Below are positions 42,938 through 52,785 of a stretch of 64,000 bases of DNA, piece after piece (the stretch's first letter is position 1; the number at the start of each line of letters is the position of its first letter). The stretch comes from CAWCBH01 sp963793785. Its GTDB lineage: Bacteria > Actinomycetota > Thermoleophilia > Solirubrobacterales > 70-9. The notes under the pieces are model-generated. The model worked only from the letters and a program-made list of their open reading frames with translations, ran no database searches and was not told where the DNA came from. A program made the translations under genes and the position numbers. The DNA is taken from assembly GCA_963793785.1 (NCBI GenBank), contig CAWCBH010000003.1, forward strand, positions 2,108,001 through 2,172,000. Direction: 5' to 3'.

Positions 42938-43389
42938 AGAAGTCCTCCAGCAGCGCCGCGCACTCGGCGGCCCGCACGCCGCCGCGCACCTCCGGCCGAT
43001 GGTTCAGCGCCGGCTCGCCGAGCACGTCGAGGGCGCTGCCCGCCGCCCCTGCCTTGGGATCGAGCGGCGCCGAAGACGACCGCCGGGATGCGGGCGAGGA
43101 CGATCGCGCCCGCGCACATCGCGCACGGCTCCAGGGTCACGTAGAGCGTGACGCCGGGAAGCCGCCAGCCGCCAAGGGCCTCGGCGGCGGCGCGAATCGC
43201 CAGCACCTCCGCGTGGGCGGTCGGATCGCGGCGCAGCTCGCGCTCGTTGCCGGCGGCGGCGAGCGGTGCGCCGTCGCGGGCGACGACGGCCCCGATCGGG
43301 ACGTCGTCATGGCCCTGGGCCCGGCGCGCCTCCTCGATCGCCAGACCCATCAACCGCAGGTCCTGTTCCGATGGCGAGCTTTCCCGCAC
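42921..43389 (-). CDS. tadA: tRNA adenosine deaminase / nucleoside deaminase, one frameshift
   Basis: This zinc deaminase converts A34 to inosine in tRNA-Arg. The product shows GLAIEEARRAQGHDDVPIGA, DPTAHAEVLAIRAAAE (HAE catalytic motif) and VTLEPCAMCAGAIVLARI (PCxxC zinc ligands). After VVFGA the frame fails near 43075. In another frame the expected DPKAGAAGSALDVLGEPALN and AALLEDFFSSRR end at TGA 42921-42923. One extra base explains this. It is convergent with pncB, overlapping by 17 bases. Confidence 0.85.
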
Positions 43390-43481
43390 GTTGCGAGATT
43401 ATTTGTCAGCCGGGGCGCGGGACAACTTCGGCGCGAACAGCGTGTTAAAGGGATTCTCTCGTCCAACCGATCCTCGAAGAG

Positions 43482-44846
43482 ATGAAGCAACCAAGACTCC
43501 AGGCATCCGCTGCCGCGGTGGCGCTCACCGCGGCGTTGCTGTGCGCCGGAACGGCGCTGCTGCCGGCCGCCGCCGCCGCCGGGCCGGCCACTGCCGGGAC
43601 GGCGGATAGCGCCTCCTTCGCGCCGCGCCAAGTGGTGGTCAAGTTCGAAGGCCGCCGCTTTGGCCGCACCGTCGACTTGCCGGGAGGGATCGGCGTCCGG
43701 CGCGCCGCCGCCGCCCTGCGGGCGAACCCTCGCATCGCCTACGCGGTGCCCAACTTCATCGCCACCGCCTCCGCCATCCCCAACGACCCCGGCACCGAGC
43801 CCGGGGAGGCGGGGACCGCCGGAGGTTGGGTGAGCAGGCAGTGGAACTTCCTCCCCTGCGGCAGCCTCTGCTATCCGGGCCTTGCGGCCGCCCAGAGCCA
43901 GTCGCTGGGCGGCATCGACGCGATCGGCGCCTGGGATCACCTGGCCGCCGCGGGGCGCCCAGGGGGAGCCGGAGTCCGCGTTGCAGTCCTCGACACCGGC
44001 ATCGCCTACGGGACCGGAGGCCGTTTTCGCCGCAGTCCCGACTTCTCAGGTGACCAGTTCACCGCCGCCGCGCGCGACTTCGTCGACAACGATGCCGCGG
44101 CGCTGGACGAGAACGGTCACGGAACCCATGTCGCCGGAACGATCGCCGAGCAGACCGGCAACGGCGTCGGCGTGACCGGCCTCGCCTTCGGCGCTCGCCT
44201 GATGCCGGTGCGGGTACTGGACGACCTCGGCCGCGGTCGCGCCGACGACATCGCGCGCGGGATCGAGTTCGCCGCCCGCCACGGCGCCGACGTGATCAAC
44301 ATGAGCTTCAACTTCAGCTGCTCGGCCGCGGTCCCGAACGTCCTCGACGCGGTGCGCTTCGCTCATCGCGAGGGCGCCGTCATCGTGGCCTCGGTCGGCA
44401 ACCGCGAGAACGAGGGATGCGTCTCCCCGCCCGCCACCGCCCCGCACGTGATCGGGGTCGGGGGCACGACCGAAGGCGCCTGCCTGGGGACCTACTCGGT
44501 CCGCGGCGAGAAAGTCGACCTGGTGGCTCCCGGCGGCGGCGTGCCGAGTCCCTCCTGCGCCGACCAGTCGAGCCGCTCGATCGTGCAGCTGACGCTCGTC
44601 GGCGCCAGCACCAACCGCTTCGGCCTGCCCGGCGGCTACGTCGGGACGTCGATGGCGGCGGCCCACGTCTCCGGCGCCGCTGCGCTGGTCCTGGCAAGCG
44701 GTGTCGTCGACGCGAATCCCGATCCCGCCGCCGTCGCGGTCCGGCTCACGGCGACCGCCCGCGATCTCGGCGCCGACGGCAAGGACCCTGCGTTCGGCCG
44801 CGGGCTGATCGACGTCGCCCGCGCCACCGATCCGGCGATTCCCTAG
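43482..44846 (+). CDS. Secreted subtilisin-like serine protease (S8)
   Basis: The 454-residue protein has an Ala-rich signal peptide (residues 1-35, cleavage near AAAAG) and a short pro-region (VVVKFEGRRFGR). The catalytic triad is Asp in VRVAVLDTGIAYG, His in DENGHGTHVAGTI and Ser in YVGTSMAAAHVSGAAAL. The oxyanion Asn is in VASVGNRENEG. Four extra Cys may form disulfides. It is divergent from tadA. Confidence 0.9.
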   Translation: MKQPRLQASAAAVALTAALLCAGTALLPAAAAAGPATAGTADSASFAPRQVVVKFEGRRFGRTVDLPGGIGVRRAAAALRANPRIAYAVPNFIATASAIPNDPGTEPGEAGTAGGWVSRQWNFLPCGSLCYPGLAAAQSQSLGGIDAIGAWDHLAAAGRPGGAGVRVAVLDTGIAYGTGGRFRRSPDFSGDQFTAAARDFVDNDAAALDENGHGTHVAGTIAEQTGNGVGVTGLAFGARLMPVRVLDDLGRGRADDIARGIEFAARHGADVINMSFNFSCSAAVPNVLDAVRFAHREGAVIVASVGNRENEGCVSPPATAPHVIGVGGTTEGACLGTYSVRGEKVDLVAPGGGVPSPSCADQSSRSIVQLTLVGASTNRFGLPGGYVGTSMAAAHVSGAAALVLASGVVDANPDPAAVAVRLTATARDLGADGKDPAFGRGLIDVARATDPAIP

Positions 44847-44879
44847 GGCGCCGGACCGCGCCGACCCGCGCGCCGAGGG

Positions 44880-45323
44880 CTAGGTCGTGCGGACGATGAT
44901 CACGCTGCAGGGAGCGTGATGGGAGACCTTGTTCGGGACGCTGCCGAGCAGGAAGCGGCGGGCCCCGGTCATCCCCTTGTTGCCGACGACCACCAGGTCG
45001 GCGCTGACCTCCTCGGCGACGTCGAGGATCGCGTCGGCGGGGTCTCCTTCGCGGGCGTGTGAGCTGACGTCGACCCCGTCGCGCTTGGCGTCCCCGGTCG
45101 CCGCCTCGAGGGTCAGGTTGACGTCCTCGCGCGGGCCGATCTCATACTGGACGTCGCCCGGCGCCTCGCGCTGCTCGCTTTGCAGCCGCGTGCGTGGAAT
45201 CGGCTCGAAGGCGCTGACGATGTCGAGCTTCGCGCCGGCGAGCTTGGCCATCTCGGTCGCCTGGCGAACGGCCTCGGCCGCGGTCTCCGAGCCGTCGGTA
45301 CCAACCACGATGCGAGTGAACAC
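44880..45323 (-). CDS. Universal stress protein (UspA family)
   Basis: The 147-residue protein starts TRIVVGTDGSETAAEAVRQA and ends ADLVVVGNKGMTGARRFLLG, SVPNKVSHHAPCSVIIV. This carries the G-2x-G-9x-G-S/N ATP-binding motif of UspA. It is a single-domain cytoplasmic protein likely involved in stress or dormancy. Confidence 0.88.
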   Translation of the reverse strand: MFTRIVVGTDGSETAAEAVRQATEMAKLAGAKLDIVSAFEPIPRTRLQSEQREAPGDVQYEIGPREDVNLTLEAATGDAKRDGVDVSSHAREGDPADAILDVAEEVSADLVVVGNKGMTGARRFLLGSVPNKVSHHAPCSVIIVRTT

Positions 45324-45365
45324 TGGGGGTCTCCCTCTCCTCGTTCGCCTGCGGGCGGCCGCATA

Positions 45366-45515
45366 CTAACGCGGCGCCTGCCTCTCGGGAAGCCCCTGGA
45401 AGCCGTCGCCGAGAATCTCCATCGGGGTCGTCGCCAGCCGCACCGCGCCGATCACCATCGAGGCAAGCAGGCAGACCACCAGCACGACCATCAGGACCTT
45501 CCACATGCCCGGCAT
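45366..45515 (-). CDS. Small single-helix membrane protein
   Basis: The 49-residue frame MPGMWKVLMVVLVVCLLASM has one long hydrophobic helix (about residues 5-27) and a short hydrophilic tail. The start is ATG 45515. It lies divergent to the metallo-hydrolase and 42 bases before the Usp gene. No family is known; the clean membrane segment is the main support. Confidence 0.45.
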   Translation of the reverse strand: MPGMWKVLMVVLVVCLLASMVIGAVRLATTPMEILGDGFQGLPERQAPR

Positions 45516-45540
45516 CGCGGCGAAGCGTATGGTGCCCGCG

Positions 45541-46296
45541 ATGTCCGAGGAGAGGGTCTTCCCGCGGCGCCCGCTCGGTCCCGTGGTCGGGAAGGTCGCC
45601 GACGGCGTCTGGCTGCTGCGCGGCGACATCAAACACGGGATGAACGTCTACTTCCTCGAGGACGGGGACGGGGTCGTGCAGTTCGACGCCGGCACGAAGC
45701 CGATGACCAAGGCGGTCCGGGCGGTCGCCCAGCGCCTCGGCGGGCTGAAGCGAGTTGTGCTCGGCCACGTCGACTCCGACCACCGCGGCAGCGCCCCCTA
45801 TCTCGACGCACCCGTCTACTGCCATCCCGACGAGGCCGTCGATGCGGCCGCCAAGGGTCCGTACCGACCCTATTGGGACATGTCGATGCTCTCCTTCGCG
45901 CCGGTGCGTTGGATCTACCCGCTGCTGCACCACCGCTGGGACGGCGGCCCGGTGCAGATTGCGGGGACTGTCGAGGAGGGCGACCGGATCGCCGGCTTCG
46001 AGGTCCTGCACTTCCCCGGCCACGCGCCGGGGCTGATCGGGCTCTGGCGCCAGTCGGACCGGCTGGCGATCGTCAGCGACACGATCTACCTCGCCGACTC
46101 GGAGCGGCTGAAGCCGCTGCCCGACGGCGAGGCGAGCGTTCCTCACCCAGCCTGGGCCTGGGACCACGCGAAGGCGAAGGAATCGGTCCGCAAGCTGGCC
46201 GCGCTGGAGCCGGCGACCGTGGCCCCCGGTCACGACGAGCCGCTGCGGGGCGAAAACCTGCGCGAGACGCTGGAGGAGGCGGCGGAGAAGTTCTAG
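45541..46296 (+). CDS. Metallo-beta-lactamase-fold hydrolase
   Basis: The 251-residue protein shows the MBL pattern: MNVYFLEDGDGVVQFDAGT, VVLGHVDSDHRGSAPYL (HxDxDH in place of HxHxDH), VLHFPGHAPGLIGLW, AIVSDTIYLAD and TVAPGHDEPLRG. The first His of the usual motif is followed by Asp rather than His, as seen in some subfamilies. It is soluble, with unknown substrate (glyoxalase-II-like or lactonase-like). Confidence 0.82.
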   Translation: MSEERVFPRRPLGPVVGKVADGVWLLRGDIKHGMNVYFLEDGDGVVQFDAGTKPMTKAVRAVAQRLGGLKRVVLGHVDSDHRGSAPYLDAPVYCHPDEAVDAAAKGPYRPYWDMSMLSFAPVRWIYPLLHHRWDGGPVQIAGTVEEGDRIAGFEVLHFPGHAPGLIGLWRQSDRLAIVSDTIYLADSERLKPLPDGEASVPHPAWAWDHAKAKESVRKLAALEPATVAPGHDEPLRGENLRETLEEAAEKF

Positions 46297-46384
46297 CTTC
46301 GTCCCGCGGGCGCCGGTTAGGAGATACGGTCATTGGGTAAGCCCTGGTCGCTGCAAATCCGCAGCCAAACAGAGGAGGCAGCCA

Positions 46385-46696
46385 ATGGCACAGACGAAGG
46401 CCCAGCGTTCGGCGGCGGCGAAGAAGGCCGCGGCGACCAGGAAGCGCAACCAGGCCAAGCGCTCAGCGACGGCGACCAAGGGCTCGGCGAAGCGCACCGC
46501 GAAAGCCACCAAGAGCTCCGCGAAGTCGACCGGTAGCGCCGCCAAGCAGACCGCGAGGTCGGCGAAGCAAACCGCCAAGTCGGCGGGCAAGACCGCGAAG
46601 AAGGCCGGGACCACCGCCAAGCGGGCCGGGACGACCGCCAAGCGGGCGGCCGGCACGGCGGCAAAGCGGGCTCGAGGGGCCGCGCGAGGGCGCTAG
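46385..46696 (+). CDS. Lys/Ala-rich histone H1-like protein
   Basis: The 103-residue protein is built almost entirely of Ala, Lys, Thr, Ser, Arg and Gly, with repeated units such as SAKQTAKSAGKTAKKAG and TTAKRAGTTAKRAAGTAAKR. The pattern is like histone-H1 tails and the C-terminal tails of actinobacterial HU (HupB). It lacks the HU fold. A GAGGAGG ribosome-binding site precedes the ATG. It probably binds DNA or RNA by charge and may compact the nucleoid. Confidence 0.75.
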   Translation: MAQTKAQRSAAAKKAAATRKRNQAKRSATATKGSAKRTAKATKSSAKSTGSAAKQTARSAKQTAKSAGKTAKKAGTTAKRAGTTAKRAAGTAAKRARGAARGR

Positions 46697-46709
46697 CCGC
46701 AGAGGCTTG

Positions 46710-49700
46710 CTAGACGGGCCTCGCCTGGGACTCCAGCTCGGCGCGATAGACGAGGTGGGTGCCGGCGAGGCCCTTCAGCTCCATCTCGGTGCCGGCGTCG
46801 AAGGCGAGGCCGTCGCCGCCGTCCACCTGCTCGCGCAGCTCCTCCGAGACGAGGATCTCGCCGCCGCGCGCCTGCGCGGCGATGCGGGCCGCGAGGATCA
46901 CGTTGCGGCCGAAGAAGTCCCCCTCCTCGGCGATTGCCGCGCCGGTGTGCAGGCCCATGCGGACCCGGATCATCTCCTCGGGCTCCTCCGCTCCCCGCTT
47001 CGCGAAGGCGCGCTGGACGTCGATCGCGCAGCGCAGCGCCTCGCCGGGATCGGGGAAGACGAGCATGAAGCCGTCGCCCTGGTTCTTGACCTCGTAGCCG
47101 CCGTGCTCGCGCAGGTGCTCGCGGAAAACGGTGTTGTGGTCGCGCAGCACGCCGAGCCAGCGCTCGTCTCCGAGCCGCTCCGTCATCAGCGTCGAGCTCT
47201 CGATGTCGCTGAAGAGGATCGTCACCGTGCCGTCGGCGGCGGCAAAGGCCCTTACGTCGGGGCGCTCCAGCTCGACCGCGTCGATGACGTCGTCGATCGA
47301 GCTGGTCACGTCGACGCCCGACAGGCCCTGCGCCTCGAGCTTCAGCGCCAGCGCCCGCTCGGCCAGCCCGGTCATCCGCAGCTGGTGCGAGCAGTCGAGG
47401 CAGGAGTCGAGCAGCTCGACGGCCCGCTCGCGGTCCCCGGCCCGGCCCCGGCGCAGCAGCGCCTGGGCGATGTTCAGCTCCGCCTGCGACGCGAACGGTC
47501 GATCGCCCATCCGCCGCGACATCGCCAGCGCCTCCTCCAGCTCTTCGATCGCGGCACTGATCTTGCCGGCGGTCAACGAGGCGACGCCTAGATAGCGGGC
47601 CACCGGGCCCCACAGGACCGCCGCCGGCCCGGCGACGATCGTCTGGCCCCGATAGGGAGCGAGGCGCTCGTGCAGCAATTGCGCGGCCTCCTCCTCCTCC
47701 AGCAGCAGCGCGACCTCACAGAGGATCGCGTGGGAGACAGTCCATTGAGCGTCGAGGGGGATGCCCTCGAAGCCCTCCGCGGCCAGGCTTCCGAACTCGG
47801 CTCGCGCCGTGTCGAGGCCCCCGACCTCGGCGGTGACGATCGCCCGCGCGACCCGCCAGGCCCGCAACGCCGGGTAGCGCTCGGCCATCGCCGACACCGA
47901 GTCGACGATCTCGCCGAGGCGGCCCTGAAAGCGGTAGAGCAGAGCCGCCTGGATCGCGAAGAACTGCTGCGCCACCGGCTCGCCGGCCGCCTCGCCGCCC
48001 CGTCTCGCCGCCGCAGCTCGGCGCTCGGCCTGCTCGAAGTCCCCGTCGATGATTGCCCGCATCGCCCGCAGCATCTCGACCCGCCAGAGGTGCTGGGGCT
48101 GCCGTAGGTCCTCGGCGAGCCGGGCGAAGGAGGTCAGCTCGCGATCGACAGCGGCGATGTCGCCCAGCTGCGCATGGCAGCGCAGCAGCGTTCCGTGCGA
48201 GCGCATCTCCAGCTCCCGGTCTCCGACCTTGCGTGCCAGCTCGAGGACCTCGTGGTTGATCTTGATCCCGCGCCGCGCCGCTTCGGCGGAGATGTCGATG
48301 AAGTTGGCCCGGCTGAGGACGTGGGCCAGGGTGCCTTCGTCGCCGAGGCGCCTCGCCATCGAGATCGCCTCCTCGTGCAGCTCCGCCGAGCGGCCCTGCG
48401 GGTCTCGCCAGTAGTGCTCTTGTCCGAGCCAGGAGGTCAGCAGCGCCCGCGTCGCGTCGTCGGCGGGACCGACTGCCTCCCGAGCCTCCTCGAGCAGCTC
48501 GGCGATCCGAGGGTCAAAGCCCCCGACCTCGGTGGTGAAGGCAACGCCGATCGCCGCCCGCGCAAGCAGCGGCGCCGACCCGATCCGCTTCGCGTCTTCG
48601 GCGGCCTGCTCGAGCGTCGGCCGGGCCCGGTCCAGGTGGCCGCCCTTGATCTGCGCCTCGCCGAGCGCCAGCCGCAACCGGCAGCGGGCCTCGGGCTCCT
48701 CGCCGTCGAGCGCCAGCGCCTCCAGCGCGTCGGCGAACTGCTCCGCGGCCTCTTCGTAGCCGAGCTGCGCAACCGCCTGCTCTCCCGCCCGCCGGGCGTA
48801 GTCGGCCGCCTTGCGCGGATCGCCGGCGGCGCCGGCTTCGCTGAAGTGGTGGGCGAGCTCGGCGAGACGGCGCTCAAGCCGGGCCGGATCGACGCTGTAG
48901 AGGTCCTCCATCGCGACCGCGATCCGGCTGTGGAGCGCGGGGCGCTGGGCACCGCTCAGCTCCTCGTACAGCGTCTCCCGCACCAGCGCGTGCCCGAACC
49001 GAAAGCGTCCCGGCGAGCGTTCGCCGACGAGCTGGTGGGCCCGGGCCTCCGCCAGGGCCTGCTCCAGCTCCGGCCGATCCAGCTCGACAACCTTTGCCAG
49101 CACCTCGAGCTCGAAGTCGCGGCCCACCGCCGCCGCCGTCCGCAGAGCCTGGTTGGCGGGCGGCGAAAGACGGTCGAGCCGGCGGCCGACGACGTCTCGG
49201 ACTCCCTCCGGGATCGCGGCCGGACCGCCGGCTCCGGCCTTGAATCCGCCCTCGCTGGCGAGCAGGCGAACCACCTCGCCGACAAAGAACGGATTGCCAT
49301 CGGTCTGGGCGTGGATCGCGGTGACGAGCTCCGGCGCCGGCTCGGTGCTGGCGGTGATCTCCAGGTAGCGGCCGACGTCTTCGGGGGCCAGGCCGCGGAG
49401 GCCGACCCGTGAGGCCCCTTGCGTCCCGGAAAGCTCGCCGAGCACGCGAGCGAGCGGATGGTGGCGGCCGAGCTCGACGTCGCGGTAGGTGCCGACCACG
49501 ATCAGCGAGCTGTCGCCGATCCCCCGGGCCAGGAACTGCAGCATCAGCAGCGACGGCTCGTCGGCCCAGTGCAGGTCGTCGAGGACGATCAGCAGCGGCC
49601 GCGACGACGCGGCGGCGGTCAGAAAGCCGCCGATCGCGTCGAAGAGCCGGAACCGCGCCTGCTCGTCGTCGCCGGCCTCGGGAGTCCCCGCGTCGCCGAG

Positions 49701-51047
49701 ACGCTCGGCGATCTCCGGGACGACCCGGGCGATCTCGGTCGCGCCGCTGCCCATCTCCCAGGCCAGCGCCACCGGGTCCGCCTCGCGGGCGTAGGAGCGG
49801 ATCACCTGCACCCAGGGCCAGTAGGCGGGAGCTCCGTCTCCCTCGTGGCAGCGGCCCCAATGGACCTTGGCGCCCCGCATCCGAGCGTAGGTGGCCAACT
49901 CCTCGGCGGTGCGGGTCTTGCCGATCCCGGGCTCGCCGGAGACGAGGACGACCCGGCCGTGATGCGCGAGGGCCTCGTCGGTGGCGGCGCGCAGATCCGC
50001 CAGCTCGGGCTCGCGCCCCACGAACACGCCTCCCGCCAGCCCTTCGAGCGGGTTCTCCTCGGCATCGGCGGGCTGCTGCTGCGGGGGCGCGTCGCGGATC
50101 GCCTCCAGCCGCGTCCGCACGGAGGCGGCCGAATCGGGCCGCTGCTCGGGGGACTTGCCGAGCAGCTCGCCGACCAGCTCGTCCAGCCCCCTCGGCACAT
50201 CCGGGTTGTGGCGGGAGGGGGCCACGGCATCCGCGTTGAGGTGCTGGCCGATGATCGAAACCGCGTCGTCACCGGCGAACGGCGGCTGGCCGGCGAGCAT
50301 CTCGTAGAGCATCGCCCCCATCGAGTAGAGGTCCGACCGCGGTCCGGCCGGCCGGCCGAGCGCCTGCTCGGGCGGCAGGTAGGCCACGGTGCCTACCAGC
50401 ACCCCGCCGGCCCGGGCCGGCCCGGTGGTCGCGAGCCCGAAGTCGCCCAGCCGCGCCGAACCGTCCTCGGCCAGCCAGACGTTTGCCGGTTTGAGGTCGC
50501 GATGGACTACGCCGCAGGCGTGGGCATGCTCGAGCGCCCGGCAGACGTCGATCGCGATCGCCAGTGCCTGCTCGACCTCGAGTCGCCCAGCAGGAGCGGC
50601 CGCGAGCAGCCGTTGCACGTCGCCGCCGGGCAGATAGGGGCTGACCAGGAACGGCCGCCCATTCTCCTCGCCGGTGTCGATGACCGGGTGGACGTGGGGG
50701 TGCTCTCCGACCTGCTCCATCGCCGCCATCTCGCGGCGCGCCCGCGCCAGCGCCGCCTCGCCGAGGCCCTCGGGATCGAACAGCGCCACCGCCACCTGCT
50801 TTCCGCCCCGTTCGTCGCGGGCCAGGAAGACCTCCTTGCGACCCCCGCGCCCGAGCAGGGCTTCGAGCGCGTAGCGGTCTCCAACCCGGCGCGGCGCCGT
50901 CGAGGGCAACGGCAAGTGGTCGGCGCCGGGCGCCGTTGGGGCCGCGGCTGCCTCGGCCGGCGCCGGGGCCGGCTCCAGGCTCGCCCCGCAGGAATCGCAG
51001 AAGCGAGCTTCCTCACGGTTCTCGTTTCCGCAGCTCGGGCACTGCAT
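46710..51047 (-). CDS. Zinc ribbon / Ser-Thr kinase / AAA ATPase / TPR / class III nucleotidyl cyclase fusion
   Basis: The 1445-residue protein has, in order, these parts. A zinc ribbon (CPSCGNENREEARFCDSCG, residues 3-21). A Hanks-type kinase (about 45-310; GVVHRDLKPANV, LGDFGLAT). A SARP/LuxR-like ATPase (about 350-700; VSGEPGIGKTRTAEEL, LLIVLDDLHWAD). A long TPR-like helical region. A C-terminal guanylate/adenylate cyclase domain (about 1270-1445; VTILFSDIESSTLMTER, EVKNQGDGFMLVFPDPG), with both metal Asp residues. No membrane helix is seen. The start is ATG 51047. The frame is intact over 4.3 kb. It is probably a soluble signalling hub making cAMP or cGMP. Confidence 0.9.
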   Translation of the reverse strand: MQCPSCGNENREEARFCDSCGASLEPAPAPAEAAAAPTAPGADHLPLPSTAPRRVGDRYALEALLGRGGRKEVFLARDERGGKQVAVALFDPEGLGEAALARARREMAAMEQVGEHPHVHPVIDTGEENGRPFLVSPYLPGGDVQRLLAAAPAGRLEVEQALAIAIDVCRALEHAHACGVVHRDLKPANVWLAEDGSARLGDFGLATTGPARAGGVLVGTVAYLPPEQALGRPAGPRSDLYSMGAMLYEMLAGQPPFAGDDAVSIIGQHLNADAVAPSRHNPDVPRGLDELVGELLGKSPEQRPDSAASVRTRLEAIRDAPPQQQPADAEENPLEGLAGGVFVGREPELADLRAATDEALAHHGRVVLVSGEPGIGKTRTAEELATYARMRGAKVHWGRCHEGDGAPAYWPWVQVIRSYAREADPVALAWEMGSGATEIARVVPEIAERLGDAGTPEAGDDEQARFRLFDAIGGFLTAAASSRPLLIVLDDLHWADEPSLLMLQFLARGIGDSSLIVVGTYRDVELGRHHPLARVLGELSGTQGASRVGLRGLAPEDVGRYLEITASTEPAPELVTAIHAQTDGNPFFVGEVVRLLASEGGFKAGAGGPAAIPEGVRDVVGRRLDRLSPPANQALRTAAAVGRDFELEVLAKVVELDRPELEQALAEARAHQLVGERSPGRFRFGHALVRETLYEELSGAQRPALHSRIAVAMEDLYSVDPARLERRLAELAHHFSEAGAAGDPRKAADYARRAGEQAVAQLGYEEAAEQFADALEALALDGEEPEARCRLRLALGEAQIKGGHLDRARPTLEQAAEDAKRIGSAPLLARAAIGVAFTTEVGGFDPRIAELLEEAREAVGPADDATRALLTSWLGQEHYWRDPQGRSAELHEEAISMARRLGDEGTLAHVLSRANFIDISAEAARRGIKINHEVLELARKVGDRELEMRSHGTLLRCHAQLGDIAAVDRELTSFARLAEDLRQPQHLWRVEMLRAMRAIIDGDFEQAERRAAAARRGGEAAGEPVAQQFFAIQAALLYRFQGRLGEIVDSVSAMAERYPALRAWRVARAIVTAEVGGLDTARAEFGSLAAEGFEGIPLDAQWTVSHAILCEVALLLEEEEAAQLLHERLAPYRGQTIVAGPAAVLWGPVARYLGVASLTAGKISAAIEELEEALAMSRRMGDRPFASQAELNIAQALLRRGRAGDRERAVELLDSCLDCSHQLRMTGLAERALALKLEAQGLSGVDVTSSIDDVIDAVELERPDVRAFAAADGTVTILFSDIESSTLMTERLGDERWLGVLRDHNTVFREHLREHGGYEVKNQGDGFMLVFPDPGEALRCAIDVQRAFAKRGAEEPEEMIRVRMGLHTGAAIAEEGDFFGRNVILAARIAAQARGGEILVSEELREQVDGGDGLAFDAGTEMELKGLAGTHLVYRAELESQARPV

Positions 51048-51110
51048 CGGTGCCCTCAATTCTGCCTGGTGGCCGGCCTCGGCGAAGACAGGTCGGACTC
51101 TCCGCCTCCC

Positions 51111-51637
51111 TCAGCTGCGGACGGGGCGAGCTTCGGGACGCAGCACGATCACCTCGCCCGGAGAATGCTCGAGCAGCCAGGCCACGTCCTCGGCGCTGAA
51201 TCCATCGCCGTTGGTCGACCCTGCAGCGACCACGCGGTCGAAGCGTTCGTGCTCGATCAGGGCGCGAAACGCGTGGCGGAGGGTGCGGCCCCGCTCGATC
51301 CGGGAGTCGACGGGGACACCGGCGTCGAGGGCTCGCTGCTCGATCGCCTCCAGCAACGGCAGCGCTGTCGTGGCCTGGCGGCGAATCGGGGTCTCGAGGT
51401 TGACTGTCAGCGGCACTTCCGCGAGGTACGCGGGCACGAGGGTGGCGCCCTCGGCCCGGGCGATCCGCAGCGCCGCCCCCAGCGCCGGGTCGGAGAGCCT
51501 TGCTCCCACGAATGGGAACAGGATGCGGCTGCGCCGAGGCGACGCCGCCCGGGCGATGCGGCGGGCGCGCAACTCGCGGCGCCCGAGCCAGACGATCACC
51601 GCCAGCGAGACAGCGAGACTGATCGTGAGCGCGACGG

Positions 51638-51641
<4 letters not shown>
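51111..51641 (-). CDS. Membrane-tethered Usp-like protein at the end of the kdp locus
   Basis: The 176-residue protein starts with GTG overlapping the stop of the KdpD-like gene by four bases. Residues 1-20 (VALTISLAVSLAVIVWLG) form one membrane helix. The rest is Usp-like: RILFPFVGARLSDPALGAAL, VPVDSRIERGRTLRHAFRAL and RFDRVVAAGSTNGDGFSAED. Tethering a Usp domain next to a KdpD sensor suggests it helps report nucleotide state (ATP or c-di-AMP) at the membrane, which is inference. Confidence 0.72.
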
Positions 51642-52769
<1,128 letters not shown>

Positions 52770-52785
52770 ACCGCCATCCTCGCCG

